Source of the DNA: Pseudomonadales bacterium
GTDB lineage: Bacteria; Pseudomonadota; Gammaproteobacteria; Pseudomonadales; Ketobacteraceae
Direction: 5' to 3'
Assembly (NCBI GenBank): GCA_002708905.1
Contig: PAPM01000003.1
Location: 94,447-149,747 of the forward strand
Length of the DNA stretch: 55,301 bases
Shown here: piece by piece, positions 17,490 through 27,289 of the stretch
Layout: the number at the start of each line of letters is the position of its first letter
Numbering within the stretch: the stretch's first letter is position 1
Position numbers and translations under genes: made by a program
The notes under the pieces: generated by a model
Told to the model about the DNA's origin: nothing
Databases searched by the model: none
Seen by the model: the letters and a program-made list of their open reading frames with translations, nothing else

Positions 17490-19634
17490 TCAGGCTACCT
17501 GATTGATTTCGTCCAGAACTTTACGGGCAGAGACCGGTATCTTCGTGCCTGGACCAAAAATGCCTTTTACTCCGGCTTGGTAAAGGAAGTCGTAGTCCTG
17601 GCGGGGGATAACGCCGCCGACAACCACGATGATGTCGCTGGCGTCTTCTTTTTTCAGTGCGGCAATCAGGTCGGGCACTAACGTTTTGTGTCCGGCCGCC
17701 TGGGAGGAAACACCAATCACGTGCACGTCGTTTTCTACTGCCTGCTTGGCAACTTCCTCGGGAGTGGAGAAGAGTGGTGACAGGTCAATATCGAAGCCGA
17801 CGTCAGCAAACGCGGTAGCAATGACTTTGGCACCGCGATCGTGTCCATCCTGGCCCATCTTCGCGACCAGCATACGGGGGCGGCGACCGTGGGACTGTTC
17901 AAATTCTTCGATTTCCTTACGCATTTGCTGCCAGTCGGTGTCGGCTTCGTAGGAGCTGCCATAGACGCCGGATACGGTCTTGGCACTGGCGTTGTAGCGG
18001 CCCCATACTTTTTCGATGGCTTCACTGATTTCGCCGACTGAGGCCCGCAGACGTGCCGCCTTAACCGCCAGATCCAGACCATTGCCTGCGCCCGTTTCAG
18101 CCCACTTGGTCAGTTCCGCCAGAGCGGCATCACAGGCGGCCTGATCGCGGCTGGCCCGCATGTGCTGCAGGCGGGCGATCTGTTGTTCACGCACTTTGGA
18201 GTTGTCGATCTCCAGCACATCAACAGCATCTTCATTGGCCAGGATGTACTTGTTAACCCCAACGATAACATCTTCGCCGCGGTCAATACGGGCTTGCTTG
18301 CGGGCTGCGGCTTCTTCAATGCGCAACTTGGGCTCACCTTGCTCGATGGCTTTGGCCATGCCGCCTTTGGTCTGGATGTCTTCGATAATGGCCCAGGCTT
18401 TGTCGGCAATTTCCTGGGTCAGGGATTCCATCATGTAAGAACCGCCCCAGGGATCGACCACTTTGGTGATACCGGTTTCTTCCTGCACGATGATCTGAGT
18501 ATTGCGGGCAATACGGGCAGAAAACTCAGTGGGCAACGCGATGGCTTCGTCAAAGGCGTTGGTGTGCAGGGATTGGGTACCCCCAAATACGGCCGCCATG
18601 GCCTCGATGGTGGTGCGTACCACGTTGTTGTAGGGGTCCTGTTCAGTCAGGGACCAGCCGGAAGTCTGACAGTGGGTACGCAGCATGCGGGAGGTGGGCT
18701 TCTTCGGATTGTATTCACTGACAATGCGATCCCACAACAAACGAGCAGCACGCAGCTTGGCAATCTCCATGTAGAAATTCATGCCGATACCGAAGAAGAA
18801 AGACAGGCGCGGTGCAAATTGGTCGATGTCCAGGCCGGTCTTCAACGCAGTTTCGATATATTCCTTACCGTCCGCCAAGGTGTAGGCCAGTTCCAGCGCG
18901 GCATCCGCACCCGCTTCCTGAATATGGTAGCCGGAGATGGAGATGGAGTTGTATTTGGGCATGTTGTTGGAGGTATAGCCGATGATATCGGCGATGATGC
19001 GCATGGAACCTTCAGGAGGATAAATATAGGTGTTACGCACCATGAATTCTTTCAGGATGTCGTTCTGGATGGTGCCGGACAGCAGGTCCTGGCTGACGCC
19101 CTGTTCTTCCGCGGCGACGATATACATCGCCAATACCGGCAATACTGCGCCATTCATGGTCATGGATACAGACACCTGATCCAGGGGAATGCCGTCGAAC
19201 AGGATCTTCATGTCTTCCACGGAGTCGATGGCTACACCGGCTTTACCCACGTCACCGGTTACCCGGGGATGGTCAGAGTCGTAGCCGCGGTGAGTGGCCA
19301 GGTCAAAGGCGACCGAAGCCCCTTGCTGACCGGCTGCCAGGTTCTTGCGATAAAAAGCGTTGGATTCTTCTGCGGTAGAGAAACCAGCGTACTGGCGGAT
19401 GGTCCAGGGGCGACCGGCGTACATGGTGGCTTTGGGGCCACGAACGAAAGGGGCGAAGCCGGGCAGGGTGTCCGCGTTGGGGAGGTTCGCAGTGTCTTGG
19501 GCCGTGTAGAGAGGTTTGACGGAAATGCCTTCCGGTGTTTCCCAGATCAGTTCATCCGGGGAGCGACCTTTGCGCTCCTTGGTGGCCAGTTCAGTCCATT
19601 GTTCCAGTGAAGGCTTGTTGTTCTCTGTCGTCAT
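17490..19634 (-). CDS. scpA: Methylmalonyl-CoA mutase, single-chain, B12-dependent
   Basis: This 714-residue enzyme interconverts (R)-methylmalonyl-CoA and succinyl-CoA, the last step of propionyl-CoA assimilation. The barrel has the conserved [18 protein letters not shown] and [15 protein letters not shown] stretches. The C-terminal cobalamin domain has DGHDRG (the DxHxxG lower-ligand motif) and a downstream GGVIP loop. Its length equals the large catalytic subunit of ScpA/MutB. It heads a two-gene unit with meaB. No epimerase or propionyl-CoA carboxylase is in the window. Confidence 0.96.
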   Translation of the reverse strand: MTTENNKPSLEQWTELATKERKGRSPDELIWETPEGISVKPLYTAQDTANLPNADTLPGFAPFVRGPKATMYAGRPWTIRQYAGFSTAEESNAFYRKNLAAGQQGASVAFDLATHRGYDSDHPRVTGDVGKAGVAIDSVEDMKILFDGIPLDQVSVSMTMNGAVLPVLAMYIVAAEEQGVSQDLLSGTIQNDILKEFMVRNTYIYPPEGSMRIIADIIGYTSNNMPKYNSISISGYHIQEAGADAALELAYTLADGKEYIETALKTGLDIDQFAPRLSFFFGIGMNFYMEIAKLRAARLLWDRIVSEYNPKKPTSRMLRTHCQTSGWSLTEQDPYNNVVRTTIEAMAAVFGGTQSLHTNAFDEAIALPTEFSARIARNTQIIVQEETGITKVVDPWGGSYMMESLTQEIADKAWAIIEDIQTKGGMAKAIEQGEPKLRIEEAAARKQARIDRGEDVIVGVNKYILANEDAVDVLEIDNSKVREQQIARLQHMRASRDQAACDAALAELTKWAETGAGNGLDLAVKAARLRASVGEISEAIEKVWGRYNASAKTVSGVYGSSYEADTDWQQMRKEIEEFEQSHGRRPRMLVAKMGQDGHDRGAKVIATAFADVGFDIDLSPLFSTPEEVAKQAVENDVHVIGVSSQAAGHKTLVPDLIAALKKEDASDIIVVVGGVIPRQDYDFLYQAGVKGIFGPGTKIPVSARKVLDEINQVA

Positions 19635-19949
19635 AACTACCTCGCGTATTTTTGTGCGGTTGACCCTGTAGTCATTTTCTCCCGCTTCCCCAGCCTTTAT
19701 AGGCTTAAAATTTTAAAGTTAATGGAGCAAAACGGAAAACTGCTGAGTCGAAAATGGGGGATCACCCCTGAAGTGCGGGCTAGACTACCCAAAACGCGCT
19801 AAAAATTCATCCAAAAAAGCGTTACAGCCCTTAATTTTTCGTAAAAATCAATGGGTTGTGGCGGATTTGTCCTTCAATATAAGCGAATTGGCCACCTGGA
19901 GCGTCCAAGTTGGATAGAAAGAAGTCAATCGGGGTGACAGCTTTGGTAG
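19635..19949. other. 315-base region between the mutase start and the eda stop
   Basis: It must contain the promoter of the mutase-meaB unit and the 3' end of the zwf-pgl-edd-eda message, both on the reverse strand. A 12-base perfect AT palindrome, TTAAAATTTTAA, lies at 19705-19716, about 70 bases before the mutase start, and could be an operator. No gene or clear terminator is seen. Confidence 0.4.
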
Positions 19950-20567
19950 TCAGCAGCGCTGGGCAATCTCGTGGATTTTGTTCCAGTCGCCTTTCTCCAT
20001 GAGGGTTTTTGGTGTCAGCCAAGTGCCGCCGGCACAGACAACATTGGGCAGCGCCAGGTAACGGTTCACATCATCCTCACTCACGCCGCCGGTTGGGAAA
20101 AATTTCATACCTGGAAAAACGGCGGCCATTGAGGTGATGAAATCGGTTCCGCCCGCCAATGCCGCTGGGAAAAGTTTGACGGTATCCAGCCCGAGATTTT
20201 CCGCCACCATAATCTCGGATGGGGTCATGACGCCGGGCACGACGGCGGTGTTGTACTCCCGGGCTTTCGCAATCATCTCTGCGCTGGTACCGGGGCTGAC
20301 GATGAACTGCGCTCCGGCGTCTAGCGTTTGTTGCAGCTGCAGCGTGTTTTTAACGGTGCCTGCGCCAATCACCAGTTGCGGACGAGACTCCACCAGTAAT
20401 TTGATGGCATCCAGTGCGCATTCGGTTCTTAAGGTGATCTCCAGAATATTGAACCCACAGCTACTCAAGGTGTCGGCCAGCGGCAGGGCACACTCCAGCG
20501 ACGGCAGCGCAATTACCGGAACAATCGGTTTGCCTTTCTTGGCCAATTCCTGAAAGCTGATGGTCAC
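19950..20567 (-). CDS. eda: 2-dehydro-3-deoxy-phosphogluconate aldolase (KDPG aldolase)
   Basis: This 205-residue class I aldolase cleaves KDPG to pyruvate and glyceraldehyde 3-phosphate. The Schiff-base lysine is in TVKLFPAALAGG (about 128-139). ITLRTECA holds the conserved Glu, and GAGTVKN and FFPTGGV form the phosphate-binding loops. It is the last gene of zwf-pgl-edd-eda, 18 bases after edd. Its length is normal. Confidence 0.96.
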   Translation of the reverse strand: MTISFQELAKKGKPIVPVIALPSLECALPLADTLSSCGFNILEITLRTECALDAIKLLVESRPQLVIGAGTVKNTLQLQQTLDAGAQFIVSPGTSAEMIAKAREYNTAVVPGVMTPSEIMVAENLGLDTVKLFPAALAGGTDFITSMAAVFPGMKFFPTGGVSEDDVNRYLALPNVVCAGGTWLTPKTLMEKGDWNKIHEIAQRC

Positions 20568-20585
20568 ATTACTCTCCTCAAAACC

Positions 20586-22391
20586 CTATACAATAAAGCT
20601 GGCGCCGTGATTGGCAGCACTTACTGTCTGACGTGCGTTGCCGAAGAGCACTCTTCCCAAAGATGATTCAGATGCTGGAAGGGCATGATCAGGCCTTTTA
20701 GCCAGAGTGTCGGAATCCACCTCCAAAATCAATTGGTCGGTGGACCAGTCCAGCGTAATCATGTCGCCGGTCTGAATTTTTCCGACCACACCTCCCTTCG
20801 CGGCTTCCGGCGTCAGGTGGATTGCGGCAGGAAACTTTCCGGAAGCTCCGGACATTCTGCCATCGGTAATCAACGCTACCTTAAACCCCTGGTTCTGCAG
20901 GGAGGTGAGTGGTGGCGTCAGTTTATGTAGTTCCGGCATCCCATTGGATGCTGGTCCCTGACCGGGCAACACGGCGATAAAGTCACGCTGGAGTTTTCCT
21001 GCCTTGAATTGCTCCTGAATGTCCAATTGGGATTGGAATACAATAGCAGGCGCGGTGATTCTGGTACCCAATTCCTGACTCAGCGAGGACACCTTGATGA
21101 CTGCTTCGCCAATGTTACCGCTCAACCGCTTTAAGCCACCACTTTTGCTGAATGGCTCGGAGGCGTTTCTGAATACTGCGGCATCTTTTTCTATTTCAGA
21201 CACCTTCTGCCAATGGAGATGGCCTTCCTGCAGCGAGGGGAAGCAGCGTGCGCTGTCAAAAGGGCTGCCGTAAGCGGTTTGAATATCGGTGAACACCAGG
21301 CCTTCGTCCCACAACGTATCGATGACAGCTGGCGTGGCACCATTTTCGTGAAATGCGTTTACGTCAGCCTTGCCGTTAGGATAGAGCCGGGTCAGCAATG
21401 GAATGACGCTGGAAAGCTCGGCCATGTCTTCCCAGGTTAACTGCCAGCCGCAAGCACGTCCAATGGCGATCAGATGCAGGGTATGATTGGTGGACCCTCC
21501 GGTGGCGAGTAAGCCGATAACGCCGTTGAGTAAGTTCTTTGCCTCCAGTATGTAACCCAGTCCTGTCTTTTGTTTCAGGGACGTATTCACCAGTACCTTA
21601 ATCGCTTCCTCTGTGAGTTGGTCACGAAGCGGTGAATGGGGTGCCACAAAAGCGCTGCCGGGTAACTGCAGCCCCATTATTTCCAATAACATCTGGTTGG
21701 AGTTGGCGGTGCCGTAAAAAGTGCAGGTGCCCTGAGAGTGATAGGATTTTTCTTCAGAATCGAGCAGCACCTGCTCGTCCACTTTGCCTTCCGCGTAGGC
21801 GACCCTGACCTTGGCTTTTTCTTCATTGCTGATGCCGGAATGCATCGGGCCTGATGGAATGAAAATCCCAGGCAAATGACCGAAGGAGAGCGCCCCCATC
21901 AGCATGCCGGGAACAATTTTGTCGCAGATGCCGAGATACAACCCGGCATCGAAGGTGTTGTGAGAAAGGGCTATGGCGGTGGAGAGGGCAATAACATCTC
22001 TGCTGAACAGCGACAGCTCCATACCCGGCTGACCTTGAGTGACACCGTCGCACATAGCGGGTGTTCCGCCGGCGACCTGGGCCGTTGCGCCATGTTTAAG
22101 GGCGTACTGCTTGATTCGCTCAGGATAACGGTAATAGGGCTGATGCGCCGACAGCATGTCATTGTAGGCAGACACAATGGCGAGGTTGGGAGTGCTTTGG
22201 GTCTGTCTTAGCAAGTTTTTTTCATCGGACTCAGCGGCGGCATAGCTGTGGGCGAGGTTGGTACATCCAACTTGTGAGCGTTGTGGAGCACTGGTTTCCA
22301 TCTGATCACAGTGTTGCAGATAAACCTGACGCGTGTGCATGCTACGGTTCGTTAGTTTTTCCAGGACGGATAATAAAACGGAATGGGGCAT
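20586..22391 (-). CDS. edd: 6-phosphogluconate dehydratase
   Basis: This 601-residue IlvD/Edd-family dehydratase converts 6-phosphogluconate to KDPG. Diagnostic stretches are AIVSAYNDMLSAHQPY, GGTPAMCDGVTQGQPGME (with an iron-sulfur Cys), LGICDKIVPG, a Cys in GTCTFYGTANSNQM and DGRMSGASGK. The start lies three bases after the pgl stop. It is the committed step of the Entner-Doudoroff route. Confidence 0.97.
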   Translation of the reverse strand: MPHSVLLSVLEKLTNRSMHTRQVYLQHCDQMETSAPQRSQVGCTNLAHSYAAAESDEKNLLRQTQSTPNLAIVSAYNDMLSAHQPYYRYPERIKQYALKHGATAQVAGGTPAMCDGVTQGQPGMELSLFSRDVIALSTAIALSHNTFDAGLYLGICDKIVPGMLMGALSFGHLPGIFIPSGPMHSGISNEEKAKVRVAYAEGKVDEQVLLDSEEKSYHSQGTCTFYGTANSNQMLLEIMGLQLPGSAFVAPHSPLRDQLTEEAIKVLVNTSLKQKTGLGYILEAKNLLNGVIGLLATGGSTNHTLHLIAIGRACGWQLTWEDMAELSSVIPLLTRLYPNGKADVNAFHENGATPAVIDTLWDEGLVFTDIQTAYGSPFDSARCFPSLQEGHLHWQKVSEIEKDAAVFRNASEPFSKSGGLKRLSGNIGEAVIKVSSLSQELGTRITAPAIVFQSQLDIQEQFKAGKLQRDFIAVLPGQGPASNGMPELHKLTPPLTSLQNQGFKVALITDGRMSGASGKFPAAIHLTPEAAKGGVVGKIQTGDMITLDWSTDQLILEVDSDTLAKRPDHALPASESSLGRVLFGNARQTVSAANHGASFIV

Positions 22392-22394
22392 GAC

Positions 22395-23072
22395 CTAATC
22401 CTCACTGGTGAAAACGATCAGGTTGTTTGCGTGGGCTGCCAGTGATTTGATCGGGCTCACGGCAGCCGGATCCGCCAGCAATTTACGAAAGCAATTCAGT
22501 TTTTCCGGGCCGGGTATGTACAGGACCAATTGCTTTGCATTAATCAGCCAGCGGTAGCTCATGGAGATGCGTGGAAAAGGGGCTTCCCCGGGAACTACTG
22601 TTACGTAACGGGCAGAGTCTTGCATCGCATTGCGGTAATCTGTGGAATCCGGGAAAAGTGACGCAGTGTGGCCGTCCAATCCCATGCCCAGGACCACCAA
22701 GTCCAATGCTTCGGGGAGAGACTTAGCCTGTTCATTGGCTTGTTCAACGGTTGCGGCAAGGGAATCGTTGGTCAGCAGAGTAACCAGGTTGGCTCCGGGG
22801 AGCGGAAGTGCATCAATGAACTCCTGGAGCATGGTTTGGTTTTGCTTGGACGTGTCACTGGTGAAGCGCTCGTCCACCATGCAGAATGTTACCTGCTGCC
22901 AGGGCAGGTCGGCTTTCGCTAGTTCCTGCAAAAGCGGCACCGGTGAACTACCCCCTGAGAGCGCGCAATAACAGTGACCGTTGCCGTTGATGGCAGATCG
23001 GATCTGTCCTGCCAGATAAGCAGCCGCCTGTGCAGGAAGCTTCTGTTCATGTTCAATGCGAATTTCTGCCAT
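22395..23072 (-). CDS. pgl: 6-phosphogluconolactonase
   Basis: This 225-residue DevB-type lactonase hydrolyses 6-phosphogluconolactone. Markers are ALSGGSSPVPLLQ near residue 38, CMVDERFT (about 64-71) and LGMGLDGHTASLFP (about 128-141). It lies between zwf (12 bases upstream) and edd (3 bases downstream) on the same strand. Confidence 0.96.
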   Translation of the reverse strand: MAEIRIEHEQKLPAQAAAYLAGQIRSAINGNGHCYCALSGGSSPVPLLQELAKADLPWQQVTFCMVDERFTSDTSKQNQTMLQEFIDALPLPGANLVTLLTNDSLAATVEQANEQAKSLPEALDLVVLGMGLDGHTASLFPDSTDYRNAMQDSARYVTVVPGEAPFPRISMSYRWLINAKQLVLYIPGPEKLNCFRKLLADPAAVSPIKSLAAHANNLIVFTSED

Positions 23073-23084
23073 GAAGAACTCTCC

Positions 23085-24554
23085 CTATCCGCTGGCTCCT
23101 TCGTGCCAAAGCCTTCCGTCTTTTGCCAGCAATAATGTTGAACCGGCGGGGCCCCAGCTACCACAGGAATAATATTCCGGCGGACTTGAGGTGCTCTCCC
23201 AGTCCGCAAGAATGGGATCGATCCAATGCCAGGCCTGCTCCAGTTCATCCTGGCGGACGAAGAGGGTCTGGTCCCCTTTAATGACATCAAGCAGCAAGCG
23301 TTCATAAGCATCGGCAGAACGTTTGTTGCCACGGGATTTGGGGTTCAGGTTTAAATCCACGGTGCGCACGTCCATACCGGGCCCGAGGCGTTTGCCGCAC
23401 AATCTCAGGGTAATGGATTCGTCAGGTTGCAGGGTGATAACCAACTGGTTACTCATCAGTTGTCCCCTGGGTGTTTCAAAAATCCAATGCGGAATCTCTT
23501 TAAAATGCACCACGATTTCGCAACTGCGGCTGGGCAGGCGTTTTCCGGTTCTCAGGTAGAAAGGAACACCGGACCAGCGCATATTCTCTATCATCACCTT
23601 CATGGCAACAAAGGTTTCAATCGTACTGTGTTCTGCTACACCGTCTTCTTCTATGTAGCCGGCGCAAGTTTTGCCGTTAATCGTGCCTGTTGTGTACTGG
23701 CCCCTGACAACATAGCGGCTGATGCCATCTCCCAGTAACGGTTGCAGGGCATAAAGGACCTTCAGCTTCTCGTCACGAATTCGGTCTGGCTCTATATTAG
23801 GGGGCGGTTCCATAGCCAATATACACAAAAGTTGCAGCAGGTGGTTCTGTACTATGTCCCTGAGCGCTCCGGTTTCTTCGTAAAATTCACCTCGGCTTTC
23901 AACCCCGATCGTCTCTGAAATGGTAATTTGTATGTGGTCAATGTAATGATGATTCCAGAGTGACTCAAAGAGTGGGTTGGCAAAGCGCAGAACCAAAAGG
24001 TTTTGCACCGTCTCTTTGCCGAGGTAGTGATCGATCCGGTAAATCTGGGATTCTGTGAAGTAGTTCGACATTTGGCCGCTGAGTTGTCTGGCCGTATCCA
24101 GGTCCCGGCCGATGGGTTTTTCAAGTACAACCCTGGCCTCGGCTGTAATCAGACCCAAGGCACCCAGGCTGGATGCTATTGCGCCATACAATGATGAATG
24201 GGTGGAGAAGTAGAAAACCCTGGGACGATCTTCGCTCAACAGGGGGATCAGGCCGCGATAGGATTCTGTTTTATCCGCTTCAATGCTGATGCAGTTAAGG
24301 TGTTTGGCGAACTGCTGCCAGGACACGGTGTCCCAGCTGTCTTCAGGAAGATGCTGTTCCAGTTTGTCCTGGACCCGGTGGAGAAAGGCTTCCTTGCTGG
24401 GAGCTGTGCGACCCACGGCAATAATGCGGGAGCTGGAATGGAATGGGTGGGTTCTGTAAAGCTGATAGAGAGCGGGTAAAAGCTTCCGCATCGATAAGTC
24501 GCCGGTACCCCCGAACAGTACCAGATCGAAAAGGAGGTTGCTTGATTCTTTCAC
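23085..24554 (-). CDS. zwf: Glucose-6-phosphate 1-dehydrogenase
   Basis: The start is taken as the GTG at 24554. A GGAG lies seven bases before it and the resulting 489 residues match the usual length; the open frame continues 39 codons further to a TTG but that part looks non-coding. The NADP-binding GGTGDLSMRK is at about 15-24 and the catalytic RIDHYLGKE follows near residue 178. It oxidises glucose 6-phosphate to the lactone, feeding the Entner-Doudoroff pathway and supplying NADPH. It is the first gene of zwf-pgl-edd-eda, divergent from galU, with a 15-base palindrome 61 bases upstream. Confidence 0.96.
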   Translation of the reverse strand: MKESSNLLFDLVLFGGTGDLSMRKLLPALYQLYRTHPFHSSSRIIAVGRTAPSKEAFLHRVQDKLEQHLPEDSWDTVSWQQFAKHLNCISIEADKTESYRGLIPLLSEDRPRVFYFSTHSSLYGAIASSLGALGLITAEARVVLEKPIGRDLDTARQLSGQMSNYFTESQIYRIDHYLGKETVQNLLVLRFANPLFESLWNHHYIDHIQITISETIGVESRGEFYEETGALRDIVQNHLLQLLCILAMEPPPNIEPDRIRDEKLKVLYALQPLLGDGISRYVVRGQYTTGTINGKTCAGYIEEDGVAEHSTIETFVAMKVMIENMRWSGVPFYLRTGKRLPSRSCEIVVHFKEIPHWIFETPRGQLMSNQLVITLQPDESITLRLCGKRLGPGMDVRTVDLNLNPKSRGNKRSADAYERLLLDVIKGDQTLFVRQDELEQAWHWIDPILADWESTSSPPEYYSCGSWGPAGSTLLLAKDGRLWHEGASG

Positions 24555-24615
24555 CAGATGACTCCTGCTCAGTTGACTGCTCGTGCTGTCACGCTTTGGC
24601 CGGACGGTTTTGTTA

Positions 24616-24630
24616 TGTGAATTTATCACA
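24616..24630. promoter_or_regulatory. 15-bp palindrome upstream of zwf (HexR-like operator candidate)
   Basis: TGTGA-N5-TCACA is a perfect dyad in the zwf/galU divergent region. The five-base spacer is one too short for a CRP site. The 15-base size, AT-rich centre and position fit HexR, the KDPG-responsive repressor of zwf and edd operons, whose sites resemble TGTAAT-N3-ATTACA. The match is partial (10 of 15 bases), so the assignment is tentative. Confidence 0.4.
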
Positions 24631-24804
24631 GCACTTTTTATACCAATACGCCCAAATATGGATTCTTGCAAGTTTTTGGTTAACGATAGTGGGCTGGATA
24701 TTTCATCGGGGATGTGGGTAAAATCTGGGCTCCATTTTCAGTTCTGCTAGCCGACAGAGGGTTGAGGATGGCATGGAAATTAATTTTTTGCACAAGGTTG
24801 GGTC

Positions 24805-25632
24805 ATGATCAGTAAATGTATTTTTCCAGTGGCCGGTTATGGAACACGATTCCTTCCTGCTACCAAATCGCAGCCAAAAGAGATGTTACCTATTGTAAAC
24901 AAACCCCTGGTTCAGTACGGGGTTGAAGAAGCCATGGATGCTGGATTGACGGACATCGGTTTCGTAACTGGTCGGGGCAAGCGCGCTATTGCCGACCACT
25001 TTGATATCAGTTATGAGTTGGAACATCAGATCAAGGGAACGGGCAAAGAGGCCTATCTTGAGAGTATTCGTCAGGTTATTGATAAGTGCACTTTCACTTA
25101 CACTCGTCAAAGTGAAATGAAAGGTTTGGGGCACGCTATATTGACTGCGCGCAAGATGGTCGGGGAGGAGGCGTTCGGCGTTATCCTGGCGGATGATCTG
25201 TGCATTGAGCAGGAAGAGGGTGTAATGGCCCAAATGGTTAAGCTGTATAAACAATTCCGCTGCAGTATTGTCGCCATCGAAGAAGTGCCCAAAGATGAGA
25301 TTTCCCGTTATGGTGTGATTGACGGGGAGTATATAAAGGAAGGTCTGTACCGGGTTACTGACATGGTTGAAAAACCGGCCCCGGAGGATGCTCCTTCCAA
25401 TCTGGCTATCATCGGACGTTATATCCTGACGCCCGACATTTTTGAAATCATTGAGCGGACACCGCCGGGCGCCAACGGCGAAGTGCAGATTACCGATGCG
25501 TTGCTCACCCAGGCCAAAGAAGGTGCTGTGATGGCGTACAAGTACCGGGGCAAGCGCTTTGACTGCGGTAGTGTTGATGGCTTTGTGGAAGCCACCAACT
25601 ATATGTACGAGAACTTTTACAAGAAAGCCTGA
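24805..25632 (+). CDS. galU: UTP--glucose-1-phosphate uridylyltransferase
   Basis: This 275-residue enzyme makes UDP-glucose from UTP and glucose 1-phosphate. The nucleotidyltransferase signature GYGTRFLPATKSQPKEMLP begins at residue 9, followed by PLVQYGVEEA and, later, ILADDLCI and EKPAPEDAPS. UDP-glucose feeds exopolysaccharide, cell-envelope glycans and the GalE at 27958. It is transcribed divergently from zwf and its stop abuts the pgi stop. Confidence 0.97.
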   Translation: MISKCIFPVAGYGTRFLPATKSQPKEMLPIVNKPLVQYGVEEAMDAGLTDIGFVTGRGKRAIADHFDISYELEHQIKGTGKEAYLESIRQVIDKCTFTYTRQSEMKGLGHAILTARKMVGEEAFGVILADDLCIEQEEGVMAQMVKLYKQFRCSIVAIEEVPKDEISRYGVIDGEYIKEGLYRVTDMVEKPAPEDAPSNLAIIGRYILTPDIFEIIERTPPGANGEVQITDALLTQAKEGAVMAYKYRGKRFDCGSVDGFVEATNYMYENFYKKA

Positions 25633-27255
25633 TTACTGGTTCTGTTTGAAGAATTCGATCAGGCCCTGAGTGGAGCCGTCTTCATCGGCGGCTCTTTTTT
25701 CAGCTACCAGCTTTGCGGTGATTTTCTTGCTGAGCTGTTTTCCGAGCTCTACGCCCCACTGGTCGAATGCATTAATGTCCCAGATAACAGATTGGGCGAA
25801 GATCTTGTGTTCATAAAGCGCGATTAACTGACCCAATACAAAAGGCGTCAGTACCGGATAGACCAGTGTATTGCTGGGTTTGTTTCCAGGTACGAAACGG
25901 TGTTTTGCCAGAAACTCGGCTTCCTCTTCAGATTTGCCCTGCGCTAGCATTTCCTCAACCAGACTCGCTTTGGAGCGTCCCTGCATCAATGCCTGACTTT
26001 GTGCCAGGCAATTGGAATAGAGCGATGTCTGTTGGTCAGCGACCGGATCAGTGGAACGGGCACCGACAATAAAATCGACGGGTATGAAATGCGTGCCTTG
26101 ATGCAATAATTGATGGAACGAGTGCTGGGTGTTGGTTCCTACGCCACCCCACAAGATGGCGCCGGTGGCGTAATCCAGCGACTCCCCGGAAAAACTGACC
26201 GATTTGCCGTTGCTCTCCATGTCCAACTGCTGCAGATAGGCAGGGAACAGGCTGAGGTTTTGGTCGTAACAAAGGAGCGCCTGACTTTGTGCGTTGAAAA
26301 AGTCGGTATGCCATACTCCAAGCAAAGCCATCAATACAGGCATATTGTGGCGAAATGGAGCGCGCTTGAAATGGTCATCCATCGCCTTGCCACCCGCCAG
26401 GAAAGCTTCAAACTGATCCGGTCCGATGGCGAGCGCAATGGTCAGGCCAATCGCAGACCATAGAGAATAGCGACCACCTATCCAGTCCCACATGGGAAGC
26501 AGGTTTTCTTCCGGTATTCCAAACTCTGCTGCAGCCTCCAGATTGGTGGATACCGCCAGGAAGTGTTGTGCAATGGCCTTTTCATTTCCGGTCCGTTCAA
26601 GGAACCAGTTGCGGGCAGCCTGTGCGTTGGCCAGTGTTTCCAGCGTGGTGAAGGTTTTCGAGCAGATGATGAATAGTGTTGTTTCCGGATTGCATTGGGG
26701 TAGTGCCCGGGATATGTGGACTGGATCAATATTCGACACGAACAGAAATTTCGTGGCACTGCTATGATACTTTTCCAAGGCGTCCACTGCCATGGCGGGG
26801 CCGAGATCGGAGCCACCCACACCGATATTGACCACAGTATCGATCGTCTTGCCGGTATATCCAAACAGTTCACCTGCTTCCAGTTGCCGGGCAAGTTGCA
26901 GCATCCGCTCCCGAGTGGTGTTGATGAGCTCGGCTGTCTCAGAGTCCAGTTCCGAACCTGCATTCCTCAACGCGGTATGTAACACCGCTCGATGCTCGGT
27001 ATTATTGATGATGTCCCCGCGGAACATGGCCTCGGTTTTTTGGCGCAACTCCCTTGATTCAGCGAGCCCTACCAGCGCTGACAGTGACTCCTCATCGACG
27101 AAATTTTTCGAAAAGTCCAGTAGCAACTCGCCGCAAGCGGTACTGAATTGGGTAAAACGGTTCGGGTTGTTCTGAAACAGATCCATCAAGGAACCTGCCA
27201 GGAGGCGTTGCTTATGGGCTTTCAATGAATCAGTTAAAATGGGGTTGCTCGACAC
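25633..27255 (-). CDS. pgi: Glucose-6-phosphate isomerase
   Basis: This 540-residue isomerase interconverts glucose and fructose 6-phosphates. Family signatures are VNIGVGGSDLGPAM (about 150-163), SKTFTTLET, WDWIGGRYSLWSAIG and, near the end, INAFDQWGVELGK. It is convergent with galU, with no spacing between stops. In an organism using the Entner-Doudoroff route it would mainly support gluconeogenesis and recycling of fructose 6-phosphate (inference). Confidence 0.97.
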   Translation of the reverse strand: MSSNPILTDSLKAHKQRLLAGSLMDLFQNNPNRFTQFSTACGELLLDFSKNFVDEESLSALVGLAESRELRQKTEAMFRGDIINNTEHRAVLHTALRNAGSELDSETAELINTTRERMLQLARQLEAGELFGYTGKTIDTVVNIGVGGSDLGPAMAVDALEKYHSSATKFLFVSNIDPVHISRALPQCNPETTLFIICSKTFTTLETLANAQAARNWFLERTGNEKAIAQHFLAVSTNLEAAAEFGIPEENLLPMWDWIGGRYSLWSAIGLTIALAIGPDQFEAFLAGGKAMDDHFKRAPFRHNMPVLMALLGVWHTDFFNAQSQALLCYDQNLSLFPAYLQQLDMESNGKSVSFSGESLDYATGAILWGGVGTNTQHSFHQLLHQGTHFIPVDFIVGARSTDPVADQQTSLYSNCLAQSQALMQGRSKASLVEEMLAQGKSEEEAEFLAKHRFVPGNKPSNTLVYPVLTPFVLGQLIALYEHKIFAQSVIWDINAFDQWGVELGKQLSKKITAKLVAEKRAADEDGSTQGLIEFFKQNQ

Positions 27256-27289
27256 AATTGATTCCTTAATTGCACTATAAAAATGTATT

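Noticed and set aside
18162-19610. 482-codon open frame on the forward strand inside methylmalonyl-CoA mutase
   Set aside because: It is exactly antisense to the strongly conserved mutase gene, and its His/Gly/Gln-rich composition is typical of antisense shadows.
24616-24630. CRP site upstream of zwf
   Set aside because: The arms fit CRP, but the spacer is five, not six, bases; listed as a HexR-like candidate.
24555-24671. 39-residue N-terminal extension of zwf starting at TTG 24671
   Set aside because: The internal GTG at 24554 has a well-spaced GGAG and gives normal family length; the extension also covers the palindrome at 24616-24630.
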